Source: Bradysia coprophila (Eukaryota; Arthropoda; Insecta; Diptera; Sciaridae). Taken from it: DNA of 64,000 nucleotides. The stretch covers positions 6,397,739-6,461,738 of the forward strand of contig NC_050735.1 of assembly GCF_014529535.1 (NCBI RefSeq), given 5' to 3'. The notes under the pieces are model-generated. The model worked only from the letters and a program-made list of their open reading frames with translations. It was not told the DNA's origin and did no database searches. A program made the translations under genes and the position numbers. This document shows, in pieces, positions 38,697 through 49,270 of the stretch. Within the stretch, counting starts at the first letter, position 1. Each line of letters begins with the position of its first letter.

Positions 38697-38704
38697 CTAA
38701 TATC

Positions 38705-40500
38705 ATTCCCCTAACATCCATTCGGAATACTTATTCACAGTCTTGTGGCATAATGCGACTGTTAAGGTAAGTGAAATATAAAGGTGCTGCAGGATTCTTG
38801 TCAAACTTTCCTTGTACAAAATGAGATGTTCCTTATACGAAATGCTACAGAAAGCCGATACTTCACGACTGTTAACACAAGCGATATTTTTTGAACTTCT
38901 TCAATTAAAAACAATAATTTTAGATAAAACTCTTGGTCTAATGGTTTTCGTTGAATTAGGTGGACACCCACAACCACCCACAAAAATTGTGTCACGACTC
39001 TCGACAACCTTCTTGAAACAAAGGATGAACAAGCACTTTTATCTACTGAATACTTCTTTCTAGCGCCAAAAGTTTTTCCACAGTCCTGAAAGAGACAGGT
39101 GCAATACATTACCGTCAAAGGTTGTTCTTAAAATTGATAGAAGAAATTTCCGTGAGTAGAATTGGAAATATTCCGCTGTGCACATTTTCAAAAATATTTG
39201 ATTGATCTGAATAATTCATGGGCTGGTGTTTGGAGATTATGGAGATTCATACCCCCACAGCATTCGTAAGTCAATGATAAAGTAGCTAGTCCGACCACAT
39301 AGATCGAACGACGGTGGTTGAGTTAGTTATCACAAAAGAAGACAGACCAGAGTGGTGTGCCCTACACTGATACCATTCAGAACACACATTAATGTCAAGA
39401 GGTGGTAGTAAAAGTGAAAGTTGTGAAGTAAAGACATTTAGTGATGTGTTCTTTGAATATTATCAAGGAGGACGAAAAGGGCGGATTAGGGCATGACTCA
39501 CAATGTTGCTCTCGAAGGGTCACACAACTCCTGAGGAATTATTCTAGAAGACTCAAATCCTTCGACGCTGGTGGAAAACATTTGCAATGCTTGCGGGATT
39601 TTTTTTTAATGCTGGACAAATTCGATGTAAAAATAAAAACTAAATTTTTTAAATAGAAACGGGAAACTTTTCAAATGTCATGTTCGCGGGAAGAAAATTG
39701 AATTTTCCACCAGCGTCCTTCGAGGATCTGGAAATTGTCAGTATCGGGAAAATTTTTGTGTGAAAGTCTTTCGTCCTGTGATCAGCGAATTGTGGAACAT
39801 TGCCGTAAAAATGGGTACCCAGCATATCGGGAAGAAACAATGAAAAGAAGAAAAGAAGCGGTAAATGACCAGAAATCGGGAAATGTCCAGAAATCGGGAA
39901 ATGACTAGAAAACGGGATATGGGAAAATAATTAAAATGGGAAACTAACTACATATGGGAAAAAACTAGAAATTGAGAAATGACCAAAATTCGGAAATGAC
40001 TAGAGTAACTGGAGTGACTGGAAAAATATTAACGGACAAATATTGGGAAATTACCAGAAAAGGGGAAATGGACTGAAATCAAGACTACAAAAAGAAAAAT
40101 CGGTCTTTACGAGATCGCGAATTCGAGAAAATAGCGAACAGGAATCATCAATTAAAATGATTAGAACAGGTGCAAGCATGAAAATAATGCGGTATCCTGG
40201 AATCCTTAGCGGAAAGAACTCATCGGGAATAACTTGTAGTGAAGTCTTTATCAGAGGGAAGAACATGTAGGAACGAAATCAGTGGAACCCATCAGTGGAA
40301 CGAAATTATCGAGAGTTCTTTTTAACCGGGAAGAACGTGTGGTGAAGTTCTTATTAACTCAGATTATTACTCCAGTATTTTCCATCCCGACGAGTATTAC
40401 AGTATATATCAAATAAAATAGTTTCGTATGATAAGAAGACTATACCGACAGATAATCTGGTTAGCCCTCACAAATTTCATTCTTAGTCGAATAATATTTT
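38705..40500. other. Intergenic sequence with decayed simple repeat
   Basis: About 39856-40080 is a degenerate reiteration of CGGGAAATGACCAGAAAT-like units. No gene was recognised; opposing open frames at about 38801-39118 overlap each other and are not supported. Confidence 0.5.
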
Positions 40501-40501
40501 T

Positions 40502-40800
40502 TTTAGAAATCCGTTGAGGATTACTCAAGTTATCTTGCTATCAAGCTACAAGACAAAAATTCTTTTGGTAATATCTCTAAGATCACGTGATCGTTCCATC
40601 TTCGAATTTAACCTGAGAAAATTAATTCCTCGTCGAATAAAAAAAAAAAAACGTTTTTGGAGTCCGTTAAGAATTACTCGAGTTATCGTGTTATCAAGCG
40701 ACAAGATCAAAGTTTCTTTTGGGAATAACTCAGAGATTTTCCGTCCGTTATATCTCATCTTCGAACCACACCTGAGGAATTTATCATTTAGCAAGGAATG
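40502..40800. repeat. Diverged tandem duplication, period about 154 bp
   Basis: The block starting TTTAGAAATCCGTTGAGGAT at about 40502 is repeated as TTTTTGGAGTCCGTTAAGAA at about 40656. Both continue through ATTACTC(A/G)AGTTATC and CATCTTCGAA and end CCTGAG. The style resembles the array at 9178-9545. Confidence 0.65.
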
Positions 40801-40888
40801 AACAAAATGTGAATTCTGTATTTGAGGCATCGGTGCTTTGCTGAAAAGCGTTTTTGGAGCGTTTTTTAAATACTGGATTTTAGTTTAA

Positions 40889-42030
40889 TTTTAATGATAT
40901 CTTTCCACCAGAATCGTTTTTCAAAGATATGGGACCGCAATAACGACTACGAACACCCGAAAAAAGCTCTACGTTTCAATCGCCCAAAAACACGATAAGA
41001 CCAATGGATTACTTATCCGTATACTATGTACATTTAAAACGTACAGTAAATGTCAGACAGGCAATGACGTTTAAATGTATATTTAAGAATAAATGCAACT
41101 TAATTGATGATTCGTAATTATACAATCATATCACATCATCTGCCTTTGTGGCTTTTGACGAAAAAACAAGCACCTCTTACTTGCCAGGCTCAGACGTACT
41201 AGCTGAACTAACTGGCTGCTGAGAGAAGTGAATGTAATTTCGAACAGCTTATAATGTACGGTTGAAAAGCAAAGTGAACCATTGATTGGGCCAGTAACAT
41301 GGTTGTGTTTTTTAAGTTTCAGTTTCTAATTATCAAAATGTTTGTTGATTTTTTTAAATTTTAATAAAGTTTTATTCTGCAATTGAATTTATCCCAACTA
41401 ATCAAACATATAATTACCGATCGAGGTCGGCCAAATCTATAAAAAGGAACGTTTATAGTGATAACTGACACGACGCTATGAATCGTTTTGGCAGTCTTCC
41501 GCCAGCAAATAGTTTTTATTTAACAAATCTAAGCATTGGCTAACCACATCAAAATTAACTTGTTTGAGGATATACAGTGTCGTAGGCGTCTCACGTGCCA
41601 AATATAGAAATCACAACTGGCAACTGTTAAGCACGGATTAATCGTACAGCAGTGTACGGATCAGGTGTACATCGATATGTACGCGGATAAAACTGCCAAA
41701 AACACGATAAGACTAATGGTTCACTCATCCGTAAATTGTACATTTAAAACGTACTTTCTGCAAGTTACTCGTTAAAATTGGGCGATTTTAATGTACATCC
41801 AAAATCTCATTTTTTTGGGTGAATGTATTAGCTTTTAACAGAAAATAGATTTGGTTGTAGCAGTTTGAACAGCTCTAAGAAAACCGGGCAATTTCTGAAA
41901 ATTTCGTTAAACTGCTCACTTTTCTCAGACCTGGTCAAACGACTACAAGCAAAACTAAGTTTAATTTAAAGCTAACACCTTCGTGGTTTTTTTCCAAAAA
42001 GGATTCTGATGAAAAGATATCATCAAAAAT
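40889..42030. mobile_element. DNA element with ATGATATCTTTCCA inverted ends, about 1.14 kb
   Basis: Left end TTAATGATATCTTTCCACCA then GAATC; right end GGATTCTGATGAAAAGATAT then CATCAAAAAT. A solo end of the same family lies at about 62790-62890. Internal direct repeats around CACGATAAGAC...CATTTAAAACGTAC occur at about 40992 and 41701. A TATA-like CTATAAAAAGG is at about 41437. There is no transposase frame. Confidence 0.65.
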
Positions 42031-42949
42031 GAAATAAGAGACACAAAAATGTAGGCAACACATTTAACTAAGTACAGATGCCTCTTAAGGTTTTTCATTT
42101 TTTTACATTCATGCATTTTCAATCACAGTAGTGAACTAAACATTGTGTGACAATCATTTTAGAGTGTTTATCATCCTTAAGACCCATGACTTTCAGTTAA
42201 GGGAATAAACTGTGATGGTGATCAAACGAAAATTGGAGATGGAAAATAAATATTCTTTACCGGGATTCCAATATTTTTACCGTCAAATACCAATGAATAT
42301 TGTTACCGGGAACTCTCAACCGTTGGTCCGGTAAATAATCGCCCAAACAACTACGGTTCGATTCTTTTCTTTTTTCTTCGTTTTTTATTATTTCTGAATA
42401 TTAAATATATTTAATTATAAAGGTAAAATTTAACAATAATATTTATAATAAATTTGTTTGTTTTGTTATTTTATGGATTAATTTAAACTTTCAAAATAAG
42501 ACTGATTGTAAATGCTTTTCGTTTCATAGCGGATGATATAAAGCCGGCGTTTTGTTTGTCCCATTTTCTTCAACATTTCTTTCCCTTTCTACTTTCACGT
42601 TTTCTTTTCAAAAAAATCTTTTTTCCTTAAAACATTCGCAGACATTTTCATTTCAATCGAAACACCGGTCTTCATCCCATCCAAATAAACCGAACTATGC
42701 CATCAAAAATAAGAAACCAAATCAAATGAATAAAAAAAAAAGAAGTTCGATCAAACGAAAATGGTCTTTCAATTTAGCTAATTTTCTTGGTTGTTGTTTT
42801 TAATGTATAACATAAAATCCAAACAAAAACTCCGCGCTCTCATTGTCGCCCACGCCAAAAACGGAATCGACTGTCGAACATATTACTTTGATTCTATACA
42901 ATAAAAAAAAAACACAAAACGACATACCGTCCGATCCGTCGATTCCACT
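42031..42949. other. 3' flank of capping protein alpha
   Basis: Probably includes the minus-strand 3' UTR of the capping-protein gene; an AATAAA in minus orientation lies at 42384-42389. No other gene was recognised. Confidence 0.45.
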
Positions 42950-44384
42950 CTATTGTGTTTTAAGCTCCTTGCCGATACTGTACGAAACGATTTTACTCCA
43001 ATCGATTTTGGTGCGCGTGACCGGTAACTGTCTACGCAATGCCTTGAACGTCGTATCGGACATATTCTGATAATTTTCTGTTATCGCCGTTTGATAGTCG
43101 TTTTCAGCTTCTTCGATCAAACGGATTATTTCCTTAGCTGTGGCAGCTTCATTTGACACAATTAACGATTCACGGCATTCTTTCGACGAAACTAATTGAA
43201 CGTTACCATCTTCGTAGTAGTGAACCTGTAAGCACAATGAAAACATTGTTCGTTATATATAAGCGGGAAGAGCCCACAACACCCGATTAAGACTTGGAAC
43301 AGGTCAGGTATCTTTTGATCTCAACTGGAAATTCAAGTTCACCTGAAAATATCTGAGTCTGAACTGACCTGAATTTACCTGAACTGCCATTTTTCAGGTA
43401 TACCTGGTACCTGACCTGATTTACCTGAACTTTTACAAATTTTCTCATTTCAGATGAATTCCGGGCAGGTAAAGTTTCAAATTCAGGTTCACTCACAATC
43501 AGTTTCAGATAATCTGAACATCAGGTTTCAGGTCAACCTGACCTATTCCGCACCATACACTCCATGAATATGATTTCACTAGATGCGAATACGCCATTTT
43601 CTCACCTGTACTTTCAGAACTCCTTTCAAATCGGTCGCAGTACTACCACTGCCCGGTTGAAACGTAACATGCCACTGTGATCTCCATCGGCCGTTCCAAA
43701 AATTGTTCGGTTGGAATTGATGATCTTCGATGCAAACGGTTAACGTAATTTGGCTACCTTGCGATCGGCCAAATACCGACGAAACGCCGTGCCGATAATG
43801 ATCGTTCGTATAAGTCAATATTTCCGCATCCAATGCCGCACGCCACGATTCGGCCGTTGCGTCTGGTTCGTATGGCTGATAGTCGGAAGCTTCTTTCCTT
43901 AGGTGATCGTACCTGAAAGATTGGCGCGTTCGAGGATCGTAGAATCGGCCAGCGCCTAATTAATAGTAAGCAGAGTTCAAACATTTCCCATTCTTATCTG
44001 TATTGTGAGTTATTTAGTATGCACTATGGACGGGTGTGTAAACACAAAAGAATTTGGCATTTCAATCGAAATCGATTATTGCAAATTCGACTAAAGATAG
44101 CAGTAATCCTAGGCCGACAATCAAACTGTCTTTTATCACTCACCCAAATCGTTAAATTCGGTAATAACTGCCTGCTGTTCGGTTGATTCGATGCGAACGG
44201 GAGTTAATTGATCTTTGTTGTATTGAGCGAATGCGGCGCTTGCACCTTCTTTCAGCAGAGTATCATTTTTCAGCAATTCTCTTACGTCGTTGAACACTTC
44301 ATTGAATTCACCGGGCGGTGCGTGTAATATAAAATCGGATACAATCCGTACCTTTTCTTGGTCACTAATCATCACTTCTTCCAT
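42950..44384 (-). CDS. cpa: F-actin-capping protein subunit alpha, complete, 288 aa
   Basis: Alpha subunit of the CapZ heterodimer, which caps actin-filament barbed ends. Three exons on the minus strand, 44144-44384, 43606-43955 and 42950-43225, joined by GT-AG introns of 188 and 380 bp. The protein begins [20 protein letters not shown] and ends [20 protein letters not shown], matching the family from the N-terminal stalk to the C-terminal tentacle; 288 residues is the family's normal length (about 286). Recognisable blocks include [46 protein letters not shown] and [14 protein letters not shown]. No stop, shift or missing block was seen. It is a conserved single-copy gene in flies. The second intron houses a small CAGGTCAGGT repeat element. 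Confidence 0.96.
43286..43556. repeat. CAGGTCAGGT inverted-repeat element in capping-protein intron 2
   Basis: GGAACAGGTCAGGT near the left edge mirrors ACCTGACCTATTCCG near the right edge. The interior is dense in CAGGT and ACCTG words. Similar words fill 31490-32395. It lies wholly within the intron and does not touch the splice sites. Confidence 0.65.
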
Positions 44385-46013
44385 GTTTTTGCTGAGTGTT
44401 TTGTGCTAAACTTTTGACGTATTGACAAACGGTGTAAGTGTGTGTGTGTATATGTGCGGTACTAAACGCATAAAAGAGAGAGATTATCAAAATTGAATGA
44501 ATCATACACAAACCGAAGACGATTTTTTTATTTTTTTACATTCATTTCTTTCACTCTTACCTTTGTGACTGCGATTCTCTATGAATTAACGGTCACACAA
44601 TTCCGAATCAATTTAAAATTTCATTCACTGCACACTATAGTTTCGTAAAATCAGTCCAGTTTCGGATTTTCCAGAGTATTTCTTGCATAAAATTAGATTC
44701 TTCTTTGAATGCTTCTACTGTCAATGCTCAGTAAAGTGAGATTTTGTCACCTTTGTGTCACTTTTGGAGAAAGCGACAACATGAGCAGCATCTATCGGTT
44801 GGTTCTGAAAGTCATCATTGACAATTTAAGCGGCAAATTTAAATTTATCAAACTTATCCGCATCTGATCATTTCTCTGACGTCAAGACGGCAAAGTAATA
44901 CTTTTCAATAGCGCTGGGGACAGGCTGGTAGTTTTCGATTTGACCGAATGGGTAGTCAAAAATTTACCAAAATTGAATGAACGTTGCATTTATCCTCAGA
45001 TAATTTGTAATAAAAATTTCAATGACCTTACTTGCACCAAAGCCCATCAATTTGGACCGGTTATCGAGTCGATTGTTCTCCAAAAGAATGTCGATTCGAA
45101 ATCGGGACCCTGCTTCAAGTTCAAGTCATATGAAATCAATAGTCTGAGTGTTAGTCTAAGGCTTAGTTTCCTCTTGCCAAAAAAGTACTCCGTGTGAGAG
45201 ACAAAATTGAATTTTGCCAATTTTTTCTTTGTTCATTTGACAGCTTGCTCTCTCACGGCTCTCTCACGGAGTACTTTTCGTTGTACTTAAGACACTGAAC
45301 CTAAAGTGTCCATTCCACATATAAACATAATAAGCATAATGCTTAGTTTTCTCTTTTACCAAAAAAGTACTCCGTGTGAGAAACAAAATTGAATTTTTTC
45401 AATTTTTTCTTTGTTTGTTTATTTGACAGCTTGCTCTCTCACAGCTCTCTCACGGAGTACTTTTTGTTGAGTGGAATTGACACTTAATGCTTGAGAGATC
45501 TACAGTTTCTACACGACAGGCACGTAAGAGAAGTAGTGAGGAGAAAATCTGTTATCGATGAGTAAGGGTGATTTCATTAAAAAAAAACCTTCAGGAAAAC
45601 TGCCTTTTGTAGGATTATGTTACACAGGTGTTGCAGGTCTAGAACGTGCTATCGTAACTATTCAATGAAATTCGACTAAAATTGATTACCTCCGTACTTG
45701 GTTTGTTAAAAGCAGAAGAAAGTAAATTTCGTCACTTCGAATAACGGCGGATCATCATAGTAGACAGCTGCCAAATAGAGTATTATTTTGTATGAAATGG
45801 TTTTTTACAGTGTTGTACAATTGTATGACACACTGTCAAGTTTCAGTACCCTATTTAGATTACCACTCATGCTTGAAGTGCGTTGGGCTGTCACATTAAG
45901 CAAAATTTACAGTTTCTACTGTAAAAAAACTCGGACGGTTGGTTTTATTGAATTTTATTAATAAACGCTCACCAAATGTCTGACGCCATATTTTGGTGTC
46001 TGAGGAACCGTTC
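44385..46013. other. Intergenic, with two related inverted-repeat units
   Basis: Holds 5' flanking DNA of capping protein alpha and the paired repeats at 45161-45283 and 45341-45468. A TGTGTGTGTGTAT run is at about 44440. No other gene was recognised. Confidence 0.5.
45161..45468. mobile_element. Two adjacent copies of a small inverted-repeat element
   Basis: Copy A (45161-45283) and copy B (45341-45468) have the same order: GCTTAGTTT, AAAAAAGTACTCCGTGTGAG, AAATTGAATTTT, TTTGACAGCTTGCTCTCTCA, CTCACGGAGTACTTTT. Each is itself an inverted repeat (AAAGTACTCCGTG / CACGGAGTACTTT). About 57 bases separate them. Copy B carries a few extra bases. Confidence 0.75.
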
Positions 46014-46655
46014 TCAATCGATGAATAATTGGATGTCGCAGCAAATAGGAATGCGTCGCTTACATGCAACATTGGGACATCCATTTACGCATGAATGATC
46101 TCCCGGCTTACAACACATACCGCACTCGCACATTTGTTGATTTCGTGTGCACACAGGATCGACAGGTTTATTGTTACAACAAATTGGTTGATAGCGCAAA
46201 CATTGAACGTTCGGGCAACCATTTAAGCAATTATCATCTCCAGGCTTGCAACAGAGCCCACAGCCGCATTCGTGTTGGTCTTTATTACATACGGGTTTTG
46301 GTTCATTGTCACAGCATACAGGTTGATAAAGCAGACAATTAACGTTCGGGCATCCGTTCAAACAATTATCAACTCCAGGCTTGCAACAGAATCCACAACC
46401 GCATAAATGTTGGTTACTAGCGCAAATGGGAACTGGTGTGTTGTCACAACAAACTGGTTGATAATCAAAGCACTGAATGTTTGGGCATCCATTTAAGCAA
46501 TTGTTATCTCCGGGCTTACAACAGGTTCCACAATCACACACATGTTGGTTACTAGCGCATGTGGGTGCTATACATGGGTATTGCATAGGGAACACCTTCG
46601 CCACCACACCAATTAAGATTGCAAAAGTGATAATTAAATGTTTTGTGTGGCTCAT
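46014..46655 (-). CDS. Secreted protein of four tandem cysteine-rich repeats, 213 aa
   Basis: Single exon, no family recognised. Residues 1 to about 24 (MSHTKHLIITFAILIGVVAK) form a signal peptide, so the product should be secreted. The rest is four tandem units of about 46 residues with the spacing C-x6-C-x-C-x2-CC-x6-C-x3-C-x4-C-x6-CC, anchored by CGxCCKPG, CxNGCPN and QPVCC. The fourth unit is the most diverged and ends with a short ICCDIQLFID tail. Ten cysteines per unit suggest five disulfides each. The units are also similar at DNA level, so they arose by duplication. A TATA box and initiator lie directly upstream (see 46681-46720), so the start is well placed. Function cannot be read; structural matrix, carbohydrate- or metal-binding, or defence roles are all possible. 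No toxin family was matched. Confidence 0.85.
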   Translation of the reverse strand: MSHTKHLIITFAILIGVVAKVFPMQYPCIAPTCASNQHVCDCGTCCKPGDNNCLNGCPNIQCFDYQPVCCDNTPVPICASNQHLCGCGFCCKPGVDNCLNGCPNVNCLLYQPVCCDNEPKPVCNKDQHECGCGLCCKPGDDNCLNGCPNVQCLRYQPICCNNKPVDPVCTRNQQMCECGMCCKPGDHSCVNGCPNVACKRRIPICCDIQLFID

Positions 46656-46680
46656 GTTGTCTCTGGTTAATTGTTACTTA

Positions 46681-46720
46681 GTAACTGATATGATGAATAC
46701 TTGATAAAGTCTATTTATCA
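46681..46720 (-). promoter_or_regulatory. Core promoter of the cysteine-rich secreted protein gene
   Basis: On the minus strand a TATA-like TGATAAATAG (46711-46720) lies about 31 bases upstream of an arthropod initiator TATCAGTTAC with the presumed +1 A at 46686. That leaves a 5' leader of about 31 nt before the ATG at 46655. Confidence 0.65.
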
Positions 46721-46825
46721 TAAGTATAAAGCGTGTCATGAAAATAACTTCATCGATAAAACGTTTAACACGTTTTCATAACAAAATTATTACCGTTTTT
46801 TTAACCTTTACTACGGTGATTCCGG

Positions 46826-46846
46826 CAAGGTTCTGAAAGAACCTTG
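46826..46846. mobile_element. 21-bp minimal element: two CAAGGTTC ends joined, with 8-bp target duplication
   Basis: CAAGGTTCT, then GAA, then AGAACCTTG. This is only the two terminal tips of the family at 4079, 5398 and 48358. It is flanked by perfect GATTCCGG at 46818-46825 and 46847-46854, so it occupies a true insertion site but has lost its whole interior. Confidence 0.8.
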
Positions 46847-46854
46847 GATTCCGG

Positions 46855-48357
46855 TGCATTGAATTTTCACTTCTGAAATGTCAAGTGGATGAATCGTGTT
46901 TCACTTTTCGTGGAGCCTTTTACTTACAACGTCAACAAGGTATGCGAACACAGAAGGTAATGCAAATCCACAAAAACACGGAGGCATAATTTGCAATGAA
47001 TGTGTACATAACAGGTATGGCCGATTCTTCAAAATCTGTCGATTTATCTTGAACGCACTCATTATTTATGTCAAACGAATAGACTGTTATGATCACAGCG
47101 AGAAAACCGAAGACTAGTTATTATAACTTGCCTTGGGCTAATTGTCAAAGTATTTGCTTCTCTTTCAACGTGGTACGTTGAGAGCGAAAGGACAGAAGAC
47201 CAGTTTATTTTAACTTGCCTTGGTGTACTTGTTAAAATATCTTCTTCTCTTTCATCAAAACACTCTATATCAAAATGGGTGCGTTGGAATCTGTTTTTAA
47301 GATCGGTATATTTTCTCCGAGGTGACATTTCCTAGGTGGTTTAAATTCATTGATAATTTGAGATATGTTTGTGGTGAATATACTGTAAATTCCAATAAAT
47401 TTACGTATTTACGTATAAATTCACCCGAAAGTTGAGATCCGTATTTTTTGTGATCCGCTGTTTACATTACCTTCTCTTTGTATTGTTTAAGGGTTTTAAC
47501 CGATTATCGACCAGAAACGATAGCTTATATACATTTATTGCATTGCGGTGAATATATCGATATTACTGTTTTCATAGTATTATACTGAACATTAATTCCA
47601 AGGTTATGAAAGAGCAGGTTAAAACACTTACGAAGGCGGACGAAAAAGAAATTTTGACAATTTAGACATAGGACATTTATTTTGCTTAACTTCAAATGTA
47701 AACATGTAATATATATATTACATAGGCTCTGCTGTAATCTACTATTACATGTTTACATTTGAAGTTAAGCAAAATAAAATCACTAAATTATAAAATCACC
47801 GAAAAATGATAAATTTTATGTTGAAATTCTCAGAAAAACAATATTCCGCTTTTGTGAGGTTGGCTCGGTTGGCTGTAATTTAGTTTAGTTAGCACACAGA
47901 ATATTCAAAGTAAACTAGGTACTGTCATTAGTTAGTACTGTCAACGAATTCTATAGTGCTTCAAAATAGAAAATGAAAAAATACATTACTTTTTGGATCG
48001 TACGATATTTCTGGGTGAATACCGTAGACACGTTTACAATTAAAAGCTGAAATCATTTTCAGTAAGGTACGACGGAACCGAAAGAAAATATGTGGCGTCA
48101 GCTGCTTACACTCGGAAACTAAAAACACATGTCAACTAATTAAATAAGCACAGAAGCTAAAAGCTGGGCATGCAAACATGAAGATGCTTTGAAAAGCGAA
48201 ACATTTGTTTGATCAGTTTTTTTTGTGCAACAAAATTCTGATTATTATTTACTCTTCTAAAAGAGTGTGTTTGCAAAGTTTGTAACGATTCCACTCAGTG
48301 GTGAAAAATAAGCAAGGCGCCAATAAAAATATATTTGCCACGATTATTTTAAGATTC
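46855..48357. other. Transposon-rich intergenic sequence
   Basis: Contains one end of the GGTATGGTC family (about 47013-47030), paired AGACCAGTTTATTTTAACTT / AGACTAGTTATTATAACTTG repeats (about 47110 and 47200), a solo CAAGGTTATGAAAG end at 47599, and the hairpin at 47680-47774. No gene was recognised. Confidence 0.55.
47680..47774. repeat. Perfect inverted repeat with 32-bp arms
   Basis: Left arm 47680-47711 starts TTTTGCTTAACTTCAAATGT. The right arm 47743-47774 is its exact reverse complement. The loop is 31 bases and AT-rich. Confidence 0.8.
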
Positions 48358-48594
48358 TCAAAGTTCTGAAAGAACATGCTAAGACAACCACGAAGGCGGG
48401 TGACACCAAATTTTATAAACAGATAGTTAGAGAAATCAACTTGAAGAAAATATTTTTCTCGGAAATTCAGAATTTCGTTTTTGTTAAGTTTCATTTTACA
48501 TATAAACTTCGCTGCCATGCCGTTGACGTTGTGTGTCACCGCCTTCGTGATCAACTCAGAGTTGTCTTAACCTGTTCTTTCAGAACCTCTCTGA
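48358..48594. mobile_element. CAAGGTTC-family element, somewhat diverged
   Basis: Left end CAAAGTTCTGAAAGAACATG followed by CACGAAGGCGGGTGACACC; right end GTGTCACCGCCTTCGTGATC then CCTGTTCTTTCAGAACCTC. Flanks share GATTCT, a possible decayed duplication. Non-autonomous. Confidence 0.75.
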
Positions 48595-48793
48595 TTCTAA
48601 CATTAATATAGAAAATATTCCGATGCTGATGAAATCACAGTAGGCAGTTTCTTTGTATAACTTGTTTTCGTTGCATGAGTTAAAGGGTTAATAGTTATTA
48701 CCACTCGCGAAATTGCCTAAAAACAATCGTCCAAAACAGATACACGAAAATACATTTCACGACGTAACGTAAAGTGAACCAGGCAGGATCAGT

Positions 48794-49020
48794 CCAATGA
48801 AAGTATAAACCAGGTATGGTCTGTTCATACAAACTGGAGGACATAGCGATTTCATATAATGAATCTCACCTCTCATGAGAGGAGGACATAGCGATTTCAT
48901 AGAAACAAACTCACCTCTGATGAGAGGTGAGATTCATTATATGAAATCGCTATGTCCTCCGCTCCGTACCGAGTTTGACATTCGACCATACATACCATAC
49001 CTTGTGTTGACGTTCATTGG
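48794..49020. mobile_element. GGTATGGTC-family element containing an internal hairpin
   Basis: Ends are CCAATGAAAGTATAAACCAG then GTATGGTCTG on the left and CATACCATACCTTGTGTTGA then CGTTCATTGG on the right. The interior (about 48839-48960) is a long hairpin built from GGACATAGCGATTTCAT and its inverse, with a third direct copy in the loop. Related ends occur at 5763-5802, about 47013 and 59670-59833. Confidence 0.75.
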
Positions 49021-49109
49021 AAGGTTCAGATATGTAAGCCTACGCGGCGAAAGCTTTGATTTACATTTTTCAACTTTCGTCACCACTAGGAACCATATAA
49101 TAGTTATTT

Positions 49110-49270
49110 GTGAATCTGTTTTGGACGATTTTTATGTAAGAGGTCGAAAACCAGAGAAAAATCTCAAAACTCCCTCATTTTCGGCCCGACACATGAAAAA
49201 AACTATTACGTATCACTTCGTTCGGGCTACAACTCGCGAAATTGTCTAAAAAAAATCGTCCAAAACACAC
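49110..49270. mobile_element. Small element with TGTTTTGGACGATT ends
   Basis: Left CTGTTTTGGACGATTTTTAT and right AAATTGTCTAAAAAAAATCG then TCCAAAACAC are inverted copies. Same family as 50473-50583 and 55275-55373. Confidence 0.65.

Noticed and set aside
48875-49249. 124-codon plus-strand frame
   Set aside because: It runs through the GGTATGGTC fold-back and the neighbouring TGTTTTGGACGATT element; produced by repeats.
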